DNA of 64,000 bases from Algoriphagus lutimaris (GTDB lineage: Bacteria > Bacteroidota > Bacteroidia > Cytophagales > Cyclobacteriaceae), in the NCBI RefSeq assembly GCF_017051705.1, contig NZ_JAFIDJ010000001.1, forward strand, positions 2,480,745 to 2,544,744. The letters are read 5' to 3'. Position 1 is the first letter of the stretch. Every line of letters begins with the position of its first letter. Positions 24,719 through 34,007 of the stretch are shown here, piece after piece. The translations under genes were made by a program, and so were the position numbers. The notes beneath the pieces are model-generated. The model did not search any database, was not told the DNA's origin, and was given only the letters and a program-made list of their open reading frames with translations.

Positions 24719-25755
24719 TTCAATTGTGGAATTTTAAGGGTTACCGTAAATCTCCCTGCATTGGAATCTGTCTTCAGTAAATCAGATCTTCCAAATAGTA
24801 ATTCAAGTCTTCTTTTGACAGAACTCAGTCCAAATCCCACACCTGAAGAGGGAGTGCTTTCTTCATCAAAAGGGTTAACAATCTGGATCATCAGGTAATT
24901 CTGATCCTTGAAGGCTTTGATCTGAATACCCACGTCTCCTGTAAGACCATATAAACCATGTTTAATGGCGTTTTCTAATAAAGGCTGAACAAGGAGCTGC
25001 GGAAGCCTTAACCCCTCTGAGAACTCCCCAGAATCGATCTCTACATGCAAGCGATGTCCGAACCTGACCCGTTCGATGTCCAGGTACATTTTCAGATAAC
25101 CCAACTCCTCATCCAGGCTTACCCATTCTTTATGATCTTTTCGAATGGTCCCTCTTAAAAAATCGGAGAGTTGGAGCACCATTTCCCGGGCCTTTTGGGG
25201 TTGGGAAACCACAAGTGCACTGATAGAATTCAAACTATTGAACAAGAAGTGGGGCTGCAATTGCTGCCTGATGGAAGTCAACTCTGCTTCCCTGGAAAGC
25301 TGGTTAATTGTAGCTTCTCTTTTTTGCGTTTCCTCCTGTAGCTCCAGCTTAGAGATCACCAAGGCAATGACCGCGACCAGAATTTCAGGCACCGCCAAAA
25401 AAGCCCAACGGAGGTAAAAACTTTCCTGAAGCATTTCTAAGTAAAGAATCTCTTCACTGAAGAGCCATTGAAGGATCATTTTATGTGCTAGGACTTCCAC
25501 TAAGCTTAATACGAAAGGAATACTGAAGAGCAACCAACTGTTTCTTCCTTTGGGTATGTAAAAGCCAAAAATGATTTCCAGTACAAATACCCCTGCTAAA
25601 AACACACCTGTATATGCCAAGGCATCAGGCCAGGCAAGATTTACTTCCACTCCAAAATTTCTCAAAATAAAAAAGCATCCCAGAAACCAGCCAGTAGCGG
25701 TCCCTGAGATGATGTATTTGATAAGCTGGGGTTTTGTAAACGCCTTAAAAATCAA
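24715..25755 (-). CDS. LytS-type sensor histidine kinase
   Basis: 346 residues from a TTG at 25755; no ATG or GTG lies between the upstream in-frame stop and this codon. There are four hydrophobic segments in the first 135 residues. A short coiled linker (EEETQKREATINQLSREAELTSIR) leads into the His_kinase domain with QQLQPHFLFNSLNSISA (phospho-accepting His) and an ATPase with LLENAIKHGL and SGVGFGLSSVKRRLEL. The lack of a large periplasmic loop suggests it senses the membrane or a membrane partner, fitting the LiaF-like gene upstream. It is translationally coupled to the LytTR regulator. Confidence 0.9.
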   Translation of the reverse strand: MIFKAFTKPQLIKYIISGTATGWFLGCFFILRNFGVEVNLAWPDALAYTGVFLAGVFVLEIIFGFYIPKGRNSWLLFSIPFVLSLVEVLAHKMILQWLFSEEILYLEMLQESFYLRWAFLAVPEILVAVIALVISKLELQEETQKREATINQLSREAELTSIRQQLQPHFLFNSLNSISALVVSQPQKAREMVLQLSDFLRGTIRKDHKEWVSLDEELGYLKMYLDIERVRFGHRLHVEIDSGEFSEGLRLPQLLVQPLLENAIKHGLYGLTGDVGIQIKAFKDQNYLMIQIVNPFDEESTPSSGVGFGLSSVKRRLELLFGRSDLLKTDSNAGRFTVTLKIPQLK

Positions 25756-25786
25756 AATTTCTATGCTTTAGTTGGACCGAATTTCA

Positions 25787-26614
25787 TTAATAAGATTTGA
25801 TTTCCAAACCTCCGAAGAGTACAGTCCCTTTTAAAATCAGCACTTTCTCTGGATCGATCATTGAATCTCTGTATACACGCTTGTCGTCAATGCCAGCAGC
25901 AATATTGCTTACCTCGGATCTGACATCCCAATGAGGAGGCACCACCAATTTCATTCCTCCAAAAATAACATCCACCTGAATGGTTACAGGCCCCTGAATA
26001 TCTGCTTGGGTTAAATCCAAATCAATCCCGCCGAAGGCAGCAGTCAATTTACCTCCTTTGAGGTTCTTGGTCAAGATTCTCTTATTGACTCCGCTCAAAA
26101 TGGCATCTATGTTTAGCGTATCTGAAAAGGAAGCACCGGACATGTTTCCAAAACTTGATTTAGCACCAGTCCCAGAATATGTTTTGGAATCAGAAGGATC
26201 TTCAATAACCTCTTCACCGGACGTCCCCATAGAACTTTTCTTTTGATTGACTTGCCATTTGGCCTGAATATCCCGGATCAAATCCTGCTCTTTCTTCTTT
26301 TTGGTAATCAGGTACACTCCTAGCAAAATCAAGGCAATAGGAAAAATGTATCGGTCCAAGGCAAGGTTAAATCCGAACTCATTTCTCAATAAGAAATAGG
26401 AACCCAAAAAAAGCATGAAGCCACCAAACAGGCTTTTAAACTCGTGCTTAATCAGGGTAAACAAACCGATTGCGATTAATATCATCGGCCAGGTGAGAAC
26501 CCAAGAAGGAATGAAAATGCCTACTTTTTTCAGTAAAAGAAGTACACCGATTATCAGAATAACAAATCCAAATATGATGCCTCCATCGTTTCGTGGGGAA
26601 GAATAATTTTTCAT
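25787..26614 (-). CDS. LiaF-like membrane protein (DUF5668 + LiaF C-terminal domain)
   Basis: 275 residues. Four transmembrane helices lie in the first 110 residues (GIIFGFVILIIGVLLLLKK, then WPMILIAIGLF, LFGGFMLFLGSYFLL, FPIALILLGVYLI), followed by a KKKK stop and a cytosolic linker. The C-terminal 90 residues form the LiaF/DUF2154 beta domain with repeated FGG motifs (AAFGGIDLDLTQADI, VIFGGMKLVVPPHW, VLFGGLEIKSY). In Firmicutes LiaF inhibits the LiaS kinase under no-stress conditions. Here it is first in an operon with a LytS-type kinase and a LytTR regulator, so a similar regulatory role is inferred. Confidence 0.85.
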   Translation of the reverse strand: MKNYSSPRNDGGIIFGFVILIIGVLLLLKKVGIFIPSWVLTWPMILIAIGLFTLIKHEFKSLFGGFMLFLGSYFLLRNEFGFNLALDRYIFPIALILLGVYLITKKKKEQDLIRDIQAKWQVNQKKSSMGTSGEEVIEDPSDSKTYSGTGAKSSFGNMSGASFSDTLNIDAILSGVNKRILTKNLKGGKLTAAFGGIDLDLTQADIQGPVTIQVDVIFGGMKLVVPPHWDVRSEVSNIAAGIDDKRVYRDSMIDPEKVLILKGTVLFGGLEIKSY

Positions 26615-26639
26615 GAGTGCATTGATTAAAATTGATAAT

Positions 26640-26647
26640 CAAATGTA
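26640..26647 (-). promoter_or_regulatory. -7 element of the LiaF-like operon
   Basis: CAAATGTA on the + strand reads TACATTTG on the minus strand, an exact TAnnTTTG, 26 bases before the LiaF-like start. A TTG equivalent lies 26 bases further upstream, slightly outside the usual spacing. Confidence 0.45.
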
Positions 26648-26737
26648 TCTCTATCCACTTTATCCAGAAACGACAAATAGGTCAGGTGAAGCCAAGGGTC
26701 GGTAAGCGACCCTAAAAAGTCGGTAAAAATGGTAAGA

Positions 26738-27421
26738 TCATTTTTCTTTTCCCTGAGAAAGCAAAAATTCCCCATAGGCCAAGTCTTCCGGGGTAGTGAT
26801 TTTGATGTTCTCCAAATTTCCCGCAATCAAAGACACTTGCCAGCCCTGATGCTCGTAAACAGTGGCATCGTCTGTAAACTGTGGGATTTCTTTTACTTGA
26901 AAAGCTTTTTTGATTTTGGACAGCAAGAAGGTCTGTGGCGTTTGTACCAACCTAAAATCCTGTCTTTCCTGATAACAAGACTTGCCATCATCTCCTAGCT
27001 TTCTAATGGAGTCTTTCAGTGCAATGACAGCGATACCACTCCCGGATTGCCGGGCTTCATGAAAGGAATGTTCAATGACCTCTTTTTTCACAAAAGGACG
27101 AACCCCGTCATGGATTGCTACCAATCCTTCTTTCCATGTCAGAGTATCCAAGCCATTTCGTACCGATTGAAAACGTGAATTTCCTCCAGCCACCAGTTCA
27201 TGTGGTATTTGGAATTGGTATTGGTCGCACAAGGCTTCCCAATAAGAAAAGTCAGCTCCAGGAATTACAAGAATCAATTTGATGGAGGAATCTACCTCAT
27301 GAAAAACCCGGAGTGTCCGCATCAATACCGGCTCTCCACCAATGGGCAAATATTGCTTTGAAATCGGTGCTCCCATGCGGGTGCCTTTTCCTCCTGCAAC
27401 AATAACCGCTGCTTTGTTCAT
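26738..27421 (-). CDS. ispD: 2-C-methyl-D-erythritol 4-phosphate cytidylyltransferase
   Basis: 227 residues, the usual size. It transfers CMP from CTP to methylerythritol phosphate in the MEP isoprenoid pathway. The N-terminal nucleotide-binding loop AAVIVAGGKGTRMG is at residues 4-17, with the catalytic Arg and Lys (KQYLPIGGEPVLMRTL) next. IHDGVRPFV and TPQTFLLSKIKKAF, and the C-terminal TDDATVYEHQGWQVSLIAGNLENIKITTPEDL, match the IspD signature. It is cytosolic. It runs in the same direction as queA but is separated by a terminator, so it has its own promoter. Confidence 0.95.
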   Translation of the reverse strand: MNKAAVIVAGGKGTRMGAPISKQYLPIGGEPVLMRTLRVFHEVDSSIKLILVIPGADFSYWEALCDQYQFQIPHELVAGGNSRFQSVRNGLDTLTWKEGLVAIHDGVRPFVKKEVIEHSFHEARQSGSGIAVIALKDSIRKLGDDGKSCYQERQDFRLVQTPQTFLLSKIKKAFQVKEIPQFTDDATVYEHQGWQVSLIAGNLENIKITTPEDLAYGEFLLSQGKEK

Positions 27422-27437
27422 TTTGTGAATTTTGTGA

Positions 27438-27445
27438 CAAAAATA
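27438..27445 (-). promoter_or_regulatory. -7 element of ispD
   Basis: CAAAAATA on + reads TATTTTTG on minus, an exact TAnnTTTG, 17 bases before the ispD ATG. No well-spaced TTG was found. Confidence 0.4.
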
Positions 27446-27502
27446 TCTAATTCAGTCCGATTAGATTTTCACTGCAAATTATCAAACCCTCAAGAAATAA
27501 AA

Positions 27503-27523
27503 AAAGCTCCCTGAGGGAGCTTT
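27503..27523 (-). terminator. Intrinsic terminator of queA
   Basis: AAAGCTCCC (27503-27511) and GGGAGCTTT (27515-27523) are perfect complements around TGA. On the minus strand they are followed by a T-run (TTTTTATT), 8 bases after the queA stop codon. Confidence 0.85.
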
Positions 27524-27530
27524 CAATTTA

Positions 27531-28580
27531 TTAGAGGATCAACATGGCGTCTCCGTAAGAGAAGAAGCGATATTTTTCTTTAATGGCTTCTTTATAAGCT
27601 TTCATAACCAAATCATAGCCTCCAAATGCTGCTGCAGTCATCAACAAGGTAGACTCAGGTAAATGGAAGTTTGTGATCAAGGCATTTGCAATTTTGAACT
27701 CGTAAGGAGGAATGATGAATTTATCTGTCCATCCAGCGCTAGCTTTCAATCGACCATTTGCAGTTACTGAGGATTCTACCGTCTTCAAAGAAGTAGTACC
27801 TACTGCTACCACACGCTTTTTCTCATCCAAAGCTCTATTTACCAATGCTACTGTCTCATCAGGAATGCTGTAATTCTCTGAATCCATTTTATGCTTGGTC
27901 AAATCTTCCACATCAACTTGACGGAAAGTACCTAGCCCCACGTGTAAGGTAATCGGAGTTACGTCTACGCCCTGAAGCTCCAATCTCTTCAACAAATGTG
28001 GGGTAAAGTGCAAGCCTGCAGTAGGTGCTGCCACCGCTCCTACATTCTTTGCAAATACAGTTTGATACCTCTCTCTATCTTCTGCTTCTACTTTTCTTTC
28101 GATAAACTCTTTCAACAATGGAGTTTCACCTAAAGAATCAATGGTCTTGTGGAATTCTTCTTCTGTTCCATCAAAAAGGAAACGAATGGTTCTTCCTCTG
28201 GAAGTCGTATTGTCGATGACTTCTGCCACGAGGTCAGAATCTCCAAAATACAATTTATTTCCTACTCTGATTTTTCGAGCAGGATCCACTAGAACATCCC
28301 AAAGTCTAAGTTCAGCATTCAGTTCTCTCAACAAGAAAACTTCAATTTCTGCACCTGTTTTTTCTTTGTTTCCGTACAATCTGGCAGGAAATACCCTGGT
28401 GTCGTTGGTGACGAAAACATCACCTTCACCGAAGTATTCTACAATATCTTTGAAAACTCTGTGTTCGATCTCCCCCGTGTCGCGGTGCAATACCATCAGA
28501 CGGGATTCGTCTCTGTTTTCAGTTGGATAAAGGGAAACCAGTTTTTTTGGAACGTCAAATTTGAAATCCGATAATTTCAT
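27531..28580 (-). CDS. queA: S-adenosylmethionine:tRNA ribosyltransferase-isomerase
   Basis: 349 residues, typical length. QueA moves the ribosyl part of SAM onto preQ1 at tRNA position 34, making epoxyqueuosine. The opening [31 protein letters not shown] and the core motifs [44 protein letters not shown] and the C-terminal [19 protein letters not shown] are all family hallmarks. It is cytosolic and monocistronic, ending in a strong terminator. No other queuosine genes are in the window. Confidence 0.95.
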   Translation of the reverse strand: MKLSDFKFDVPKKLVSLYPTENRDESRLMVLHRDTGEIEHRVFKDIVEYFGEGDVFVTNDTRVFPARLYGNKEKTGAEIEVFLLRELNAELRLWDVLVDPARKIRVGNKLYFGDSDLVAEVIDNTTSRGRTIRFLFDGTEEEFHKTIDSLGETPLLKEFIERKVEAEDRERYQTVFAKNVGAVAAPTAGLHFTPHLLKRLELQGVDVTPITLHVGLGTFRQVDVEDLTKHKMDSENYSIPDETVALVNRALDEKKRVVAVGTTSLKTVESSVTANGRLKASAGWTDKFIIPPYEFKIANALITNFHLPESTLLMTAAAFGGYDLVMKAYKEAIKEKYRFFSYGDAMLIL

Positions 28581-28638
28581 AGGAAAGCTTTAGTAGTCTG
28601 AGCTTGATTTGTTTATTTTAGATTAACTCTAAAAAATG

Positions 28639-28646
28639 CAAAGATA
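28639..28646 (-). promoter_or_regulatory. -7 element of queA
   Basis: CAAAGATA on + reads TATCTTTG on minus, an exact TAnnTTTG, 59 bases before the queA ATG. The -33 match is unclear. Confidence 0.4.
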
Positions 28647-28706
28647 ATAACAATAATGCCCAATTTCAGCTATCTTAACAAATTGTTTTAACCAACTATT
28701 CTAAAC

Positions 28707-29954
28707 ATGCTCTTTTTCCAATTGACTTGGGAGAGTTTTCGGTTCGCAGTAACTGCCTTAAAAGCCAATATAACCAGAACTATCCTCTCTCTTTTAGGGG
28801 TTACCATCGGCATCTTTGCCATCATCGCAGTATTTACATTAGTAGATTCTCTAGAGAATAATATCAAGTCTTCTTTTTCATTTTTGGGAACCAACGTCAT
28901 GCGGGTGGATCGCTTTCCTTTTGCCAGTGGACCTCAGGATTACCCCTGGTGGAAATATTTCCGTAGACCTCCGGGAACCCTTTCGGAATATCGATTTCTA
29001 CAAGATCGCTTGAAATCCGCAGAAGCAGTAACTATCTCAGCGTCTGCAAGTACTACTGTTCAAGCAGGTAGCAATGCTTATCAAGGCATGCAGTTGACAG
29101 GAGTGGAATACACCTATCCTGACGTATATGACCTACCTCTAGAGGAAGGAAGATTTTTTCTGGAATCCGAGATCAATGCTTCCAGAAACCTGGCCATTGT
29201 AGGAAGAGAAATTGCCAATACCCTTTATCCCAACCTTCCTATTTTAGGAAAGGAAATAAAGATCAAAGGAATCAAATTTACAGTGATTGGAGTTTTTGAA
29301 GAGGAAGGCGAAGGGCTTTTTGATGCCCCATCCAAAGACGAAGCTTGTGTGATCCCCTATGGAGCATTCAGCAAAATGTTTTATACAGGGAAAAATGGAA
29401 TTGAACCTACGATAGCCGCAAAAGGCAAAGAAGATGACATAGGTTTGGTTGCTTTGGAAAATGAGTTAACAGGATTAGTCAGAGCCAAAAGAGGTCTGAA
29501 ACCTACCGAAGAAGATAACTTCGCTTTAAATAAGACCGAGTTTATTCAAAATGCCATCGGATCCATTTTCGATGTGATTTCCATTGCCGGATGGGTGATT
29601 GGAGGATTTTCCATTTTGGTCGGAGGATTTGGGATCGCTAACATCATGTTTGTGTCTGTGAGAGAGCGAACCAACATCATTGGAATTCAAAAATCTTTGG
29701 GTGCCAAAAACTATTTTATCCTTTTCCAATTTCTATTTGAATCTGTATTCCTCAGTTTAATTGGTGGGGCCACCGGAATCTTGATCGTGTTTGGCCTGAG
29801 CTTTATTCAGCTAGGGAGTTTAGAATTGATATTATCCTTTAAAAATATTGTACTTGGACTAGGAGTCTCCTCCATTATTGGGGTAGTTTCAGGGATTGTC
29901 CCAGCCACACTTGCTGCTAGAATGGATCCAGTGGAAGCTATCAGAACGACATAA
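28707..29954 (+). CDS. MacB/FtsX-type ABC transporter permease
   Basis: 415 residues with the MacB layout: one N-terminal helix (RTILSLLGVTIGIFAIIAVFTLV, residues 28-50), a large extracytoplasmic MacB_PCD domain (about 55-285), and three C-terminal helices in the FtsX domain (GWVIGGFSILVGGFGIANIMFVSVRERTNIIGIQKSLGA, then SVFLSLIGGATGILIVFG and IVLGLGVSSIIGVVSGIVPATLAARMDPVEAIR). No ATPase gene is adjacent, so its partner must be encoded elsewhere. Likely role: lipoprotein or small-molecule export, or mechanotransmission; the substrate is unknown. Confidence 0.85.
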   Translation: MLFFQLTWESFRFAVTALKANITRTILSLLGVTIGIFAIIAVFTLVDSLENNIKSSFSFLGTNVMRVDRFPFASGPQDYPWWKYFRRPPGTLSEYRFLQDRLKSAEAVTISASASTTVQAGSNAYQGMQLTGVEYTYPDVYDLPLEEGRFFLESEINASRNLAIVGREIANTLYPNLPILGKEIKIKGIKFTVIGVFEEEGEGLFDAPSKDEACVIPYGAFSKMFYTGKNGIEPTIAAKGKEDDIGLVALENELTGLVRAKRGLKPTEEDNFALNKTEFIQNAIGSIFDVISIAGWVIGGFSILVGGFGIANIMFVSVRERTNIIGIQKSLGAKNYFILFQFLFESVFLSLIGGATGILIVFGLSFIQLGSLELILSFKNIVLGLGVSSIIGVVSGIVPATLAARMDPVEAIRTT

Positions 29955-29976
29955 GAAGCATGAATTAGGCCAAAAA

Positions 29977-30001
29977 AAAGGGAAGCTTGAAGCTTCCCTT
30001 T
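29977..30001. terminator. Bidirectional terminator between permease gene and recA
   Basis: AAAGGGAAGCT (29977-29987) pairs with AGCTTCCCTTT (29991-30001). The minus-strand reading is followed by a run of eight T, making a strong recA terminator; the + reading has a weaker T tract. Confidence 0.8.
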
Positions 30002-30024
30002 CTCATATTGTGAGTTTATTCCAC

Positions 30025-31047
30025 TTATTCTTTTATTTCTTCAGCCACAGCGACTAATCCTGCTGCTGCTTTAATTTTAACTTCCAATTCTTCCATTAAC
30101 TCCGGATTGTCCAATAGAAGACTCTTCACAGAATCTCTTCCCTGTCCCAACTTCTCACCATTGTAAGAGAACCAAGATCCCGCCTTCTTAATAATATCGA
30201 ATTCCACTCCCAAGTCGATGATCTCTCCCACTTTGGAAATTCCTTGACCATACATAATGTCAAACTCCACTACTTTGAATGGAGGAGCCACTTTGTTTTT
30301 CACCACCTTTACTCGAGTACGATTTCCTAAAATATTGTCTGCGCTTTCTTTGATTTGGCCAATTCTTCGGATATCCAATCTAACAGATGCATAGAATTTC
30401 AGGGCATTACCCCCAGTAGTGGTTTCAGGATTCCCAAACATCACCCCGATTTTCTCTCTCAGCTGGTTAATGAAGATACAGGAACATCCTGTTTTATTGA
30501 TCGCTCCAGTTAATTTTCTCAAGGCTTGAGACATTAATCTAGCTTGCAATCCCATTTTGGAATCTCCCATGTCTCCTTCCAGCTCTCCCTTAGGAACCAA
30601 GGCAGCAACAGAGTCAATTACAATAATGTCGATGGCGCCAGAACGAATTAAATGCTCGGCAATTTCCAAGGCTTGTTCCCCATTGTCCGGCTGAGAAATC
30701 AACAAGTTTTCTGTGTCAATACCCAATTTTTCGGCATAGGTTTTGTCGAATGCATGTTCAGCATCAATAAACGCAGCTAAACCTCCGGCCTTTTGGGCTT
30801 CAGCGATACAATGCATGGTGAGTGTGGTTTTACCAGAAGATTCCGGTCCATAAATTTCGATCACTCGGCCACGCGGAATCCCTCCCACACCTAATGCCAT
30901 ATCCAATCCAAGAGAGCCTGTGGAAATAGCAGGAATATCCAGCACCTTGTTGTCGCTAAGCTTCATCACAGTACCTTTTCCATAGGTTTTCTCCAATTTA
31001 TCGATGGTAAGTTGGAGCGCTTTTAGTTTTTCTGCGTTATTACTCAT
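30025..31047 (-). CDS. recA: Recombinase RecA
   Basis: 340 residues. It forms filaments on single-stranded DNA, catalyses strand exchange and triggers the SOS co-protease activity. Walker [10 protein letters not shown] (about residue 66), Walker [13 protein letters not shown], loop motifs [20 protein letters not shown] and the N-terminal [24 protein letters not shown] are diagnostic. The C-terminus is short and ends AEEIKE. It is monocistronic with a strong terminator. I found no clear TAnnTTTG or SOS box in the 177 bases before it. Confidence 0.97.
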   Translation of the reverse strand: MSNNAEKLKALQLTIDKLEKTYGKGTVMKLSDNKVLDIPAISTGSLGLDMALGVGGIPRGRVIEIYGPESSGKTTLTMHCIAEAQKAGGLAAFIDAEHAFDKTYAEKLGIDTENLLISQPDNGEQALEIAEHLIRSGAIDIIVIDSVAALVPKGELEGDMGDSKMGLQARLMSQALRKLTGAINKTGCSCIFINQLREKIGVMFGNPETTTGGNALKFYASVRLDIRRIGQIKESADNILGNRTRVKVVKNKVAPPFKVVEFDIMYGQGISKVGEIIDLGVEFDIIKKAGSWFSYNGEKLGQGRDSVKSLLLDNPELMEELEVKIKAAAGLVAVAEEIKE

Positions 31048-31224
31048 GAGTTTTATTTTAAGAATCTATTGTAGGTGAATTTAGTTAAACAACATGCGAT
31101 AACCAAAGAAGGATCAGCCATTGTTTTCGATGAGCAAATTCGTAATTTTATTCACCAAACGACGCTTTTTTCCGTAATACCTTATGAAAAACTTAATTTT
31201 TGTCAGGTATTGTCAATAAAATTT

Positions 31225-32016
31225 ATGAGAAAACTATCCGGAATTTTTTTCTTGACCCTAATTCTGTGGAGTTCCAATTCATTTTCCCAACAATACCCAA
31301 CAAATGATGCGTTCACTTTTGGCGAAGAACTCAACTTTGAAGTGAGCTATGGCTGGTTGAATCTTGCGGATGCCAAGTTGCAAATCAATAGACGTTCCCA
31401 AACCCAAAACAACCGGCCCCATTATAAAATAGACGTGTATGGCAAGACCAAAGGAGCCGCTACGATATTCGGGAGAGTCAATGACAATTGGGGCACTTAC
31501 CTAGATACCAATACCATCCAGCCTTCGGTATCTTACCGCCATATTGAAGAGGGAAAGTACAGAAAGCATGAAAAAGTGTTCTTTGACCAGTTGAATAATA
31601 AAGCATTGGTTGAACTCTATGAAAAGGACAACAGGACGCTCAAGAGCGTGAAAGAATATGATTTGCCAGGAACAGTCCAGGATTTGGTCAGTGGATTTTA
31701 CTATTTAAGAACACTGGATTTAAGAAAGCTCAAGCCCGGAGAAACGGTTTTAATCCAAGGTTTCTTTGACAAAGAGATATATAACATAAAGTTAATATAT
31801 GAGGGAACGGAAAAACTGGAAACCGAAATTGGAGAGAAAGAAACTTATATATTCTCTCCCCAATTACCCAAAAACAAATTGTTTCGAGGAGAGTATCCGG
31901 TAAAAGTATGGGTTACTAAGGATCAGAATAAAATTCCTGTTAAAATTAAGGCCAATTTATTTTTAGGGTCATTGAATTTTGACATCATCAATGCAAAAGG
32001 ATTAAGAAACAATTAA
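31225..32016 (+). CDS. DUF3108 domain secreted protein
   Basis: 263 residues from the ATG at 31225, where MRKLSGIFFLTLILWSSNSFSQ is a clear signal peptide; an upstream in-frame GTG at 31075 would place this signal internally. The mature part starts TFGEELNFEVSYGWLNLADAKLQI and continues with SYRHIEEGKYRKHEKVFFDQ, the DUF3108 pattern (DUF3108 is a beta-rich, lipocalin-like periplasmic or outer-membrane domain of unknown function). It precedes the PhoB/PhoR-like pair by 150 bases, but a PHO-box-like site lies between, so it is probably a separate unit. Confidence 0.8.
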   Translation: MRKLSGIFFLTLILWSSNSFSQQYPTNDAFTFGEELNFEVSYGWLNLADAKLQINRRSQTQNNRPHYKIDVYGKTKGAATIFGRVNDNWGTYLDTNTIQPSVSYRHIEEGKYRKHEKVFFDQLNNKALVELYEKDNRTLKSVKEYDLPGTVQDLVSGFYYLRTLDLRKLKPGETVLIQGFFDKEIYNIKLIYEGTEKLETEIGEKETYIFSPQLPKNKLFRGEYPVKVWVTKDQNKIPVKIKANLFLGSLNFDIINAKGLRNN

Positions 32017-32026
32017 ATAAGATTCA

Positions 32027-32045
32027 CTTAACCTTTGCTTAACCT
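32027..32045 (+). promoter_or_regulatory. Putative PHO box (two CTTAACCT direct repeats)
   Basis: CTTAACCT (32027-32034) and CTTAACCT (32038-32045) are identical 8-mers separated by TTG, an 11-bp period. This is the layout and almost the wording of the cyanobacterial Pho box (8-bp repeats spaced by 3), and PhoB-type regulators bind 11-bp direct repeats. It sits upstream of a PhoB/PhoR-like operon, suggesting autoregulation. Confidence 0.55.
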
Positions 32046-32167
32046 CTCCTTTTGAAAACAGAATAATTCATTGGAAAACATAAAAAACGCCACCATATCC
32101 CGCTTTTTATTTGGCTTCAATCTTCAAATATTCCTTATTTTTAAGCGAATTATTAAGAAATGCTAGC

Positions 32168-32857
32168 ATGAGCGATAAGCAAAAGATAAAAGTTCTCGTA
32201 GTAGATGATGAGCCGGACATTGTAGAAATCTTAAAATACAATTTGCAAAAGGAGGGCTACGAAGTGGCTACCGCAGAAGATGGTATTAAAGCAGTGAAGG
32301 TAGCATCCAAATTTTTACCTGATGTCATTCTTTTGGACATCATGATGCCAGGACAAGATGGCGTGGAGACCTGTTTACAGATTCGTCAAATTCCCGAGTT
32401 AAAAAACGCATTTGTAATCTTCTTGACGGCCCGAATGGAAGAATACTCAGAAGTGGCTGCTTTTGATGTGGGTGCAGATGACTACATCACCAAACCTATT
32501 AAACCTAGAGCCTTAATGAGTAGGATTGCTGCCTTATTCAGGAGAGAATCCAAAAAAGAGCAAGAACAGACTCAAATCAAAATCAAAGACTTGATTATTG
32601 ACAGAGGAAGTTATACGATCGATAAATCAGGAAAAACCATCATCTTACCGAAGAAGGAATTTGAATTATTGTATTTCCTTGCTAAAAACCCTAATATGGT
32701 CTTCAGTAGAGATGAACTTCTTCAAAATATCTGGGGAGCAGATGTGTTTGTCCTCGCTCGAACCGTGGATGTACATATTCGGAAAGTCAGAGAAAAAATT
32801 GGAGAGGACTATATCACTACTGTAAAAGGAGTAGGATACAAGTTCGATCTAGGCTAA
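32168..32857 (+). CDS. PhoB/OmpR-family response regulator
   Basis: 229 residues from the ATG at 32168; the in-frame TTG at 32111 is unlikely. Receiver domain: KVLVVDDEPDIVEILKYNL with Asp in VILLDIMMPGQDG and Lys in DYITKPI. Winged-helix Trans_reg_C domain from about residue 135 (LIIDRGSYTIDKSGKTIILPKKEFELLYFLAKNPN, SRDELLQNIWGADV, RTVDVHIRKVREKIG, VKGVGYKF). It is followed after one base by its kinase. PhoB assignment rests on domain type, kinase partner and the PHO-box-like repeat; it could be another OmpR-type regulator. Confidence 0.85.
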   Translation: MSDKQKIKVLVVDDEPDIVEILKYNLQKEGYEVATAEDGIKAVKVASKFLPDVILLDIMMPGQDGVETCLQIRQIPELKNAFVIFLTARMEEYSEVAAFDVGADDYITKPIKPRALMSRIAALFRRESKKEQEQTQIKIKDLIIDRGSYTIDKSGKTIILPKKEFELLYFLAKNPNMVFSRDELLQNIWGADVFVLARTVDVHIRKVREKIGEDYITTVKGVGYKFDLG

Positions 32858-32858
32858 T

Positions 32859-33920
32859 ATGCTAACTAATTCCCGGGGTATTGCGTTAATTCTTGCTTTG
32901 GCCATCTCTGCGATGGTCGTTGCTTTCCTATCCTTATTAAACACAGTTGACACGACCATCTTGCTGGTGGCTGGAGCGATATCTTTTTCCGTGGCTTTTT
33001 TATTGACCAATATCACCTTTGAATTTCTAGTCTTTAAAGAGATCGGAAATATTTATTCCTTATTGGAAAAAATACAAAAGAAGGATTTTTCCGAAATCAG
33101 CGACAAATATTCAAAATCCTCCATTTCTCCTTTACGGAGAATCAATAAGGTGATCAACTCCTATGCCTTGACCAAGCAGAAGGAAATCGAAACCCTTCAA
33201 AAAAACGAGGCGTTTCGAAGGGAGTTCATTGCAGATATTTCCCACGAATTAAAAACCCCGATTTTTGCTACCCAAGGATATATTCTCACGTTATTGGATG
33301 GAGCTATTGATGATAAGCAGGTGCGGATGAAATTTCTGAAACGTGCCGCAAAGAGTTTGGATTCCTTGGATGTATTGGTTCAGGATTTATTAACTCTAAA
33401 CCAAATGGAAAGCGGAGTGATTAAATTCACCTTTACCCAATTTGATTTAAAGGATCTCATCCTGGAAGTAATCGATCAATTGGAACATAAAGCCTCCAAA
33501 AGAGATGTGGAGATCAAATTCAATTACGAGGAAGGCAAAAATTACATTACGACCGCTGACAGGCAAAAAATTTATCGGGTTTGCCAAAACCTGATTTTCA
33601 ATGCTGTCAAATACAATAATAATAAAGGAGAGGTTAAGGTAACGTTGAAGACCAGCAAGAACAGTATTCAGGTGGACATCAAGGATGATGGACAAGGAAT
33701 CCCGCCTGAGGACCTCAAGCGAATCTTCGAGCGATTCTATCGAGTCGAAAAAAGCCGATCCAAAAAAGAGGGGGGAACCGGTCTGGGCTTGGCAATTGTC
33801 AAGCATATTCTAGAGGGACATAAAAGCAAAATATCTGTGAGCTCTACGGTGGGCAAGGGGTCGATATTTAGTTTTTCACTTCCTTTAGTAAAAGAAACCG
33901 TATCTACAGTTAAGGCTTGA
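32859..33920 (+). CDS. PhoR-like sensor histidine kinase
   Basis: 353 residues: two N-terminal helices (GIALILALAISAMVVAFLSLL and TTILLVAGAISFSVAFLLTNI) with almost no loop between, a linker (about 60-115), then HisKA (FRREFIADISHELKTPIFATQGYI, phospho-His) and HATPase (NLIFNAVKYNN, DDGQGIPPEDLKRIFERFYRVEKSRSKKEGGTGLGLAIVKHIL). The small sensor region resembles PhoR types that sense through the membrane or a transporter. Spacing of one base to the regulator shows a two-gene operon. Confidence 0.85.
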   Translation: MLTNSRGIALILALAISAMVVAFLSLLNTVDTTILLVAGAISFSVAFLLTNITFEFLVFKEIGNIYSLLEKIQKKDFSEISDKYSKSSISPLRRINKVINSYALTKQKEIETLQKNEAFRREFIADISHELKTPIFATQGYILTLLDGAIDDKQVRMKFLKRAAKSLDSLDVLVQDLLTLNQMESGVIKFTFTQFDLKDLILEVIDQLEHKASKRDVEIKFNYEEGKNYITTADRQKIYRVCQNLIFNAVKYNNNKGEVKVTLKTSKNSIQVDIKDDGQGIPPEDLKRIFERFYRVEKSRSKKEGGTGLGLAIVKHILEGHKSKISVSSTVGKGSIFSFSLPLVKETVSTVKA

Positions 33921-34007
33921 TTCCCATTACAATGAAAATATTTTTAATTATACACTTTGGATTTTAGTTATTTTTTTTAAACTTCATTTCACTAAAAATA
34001 GTTTACA

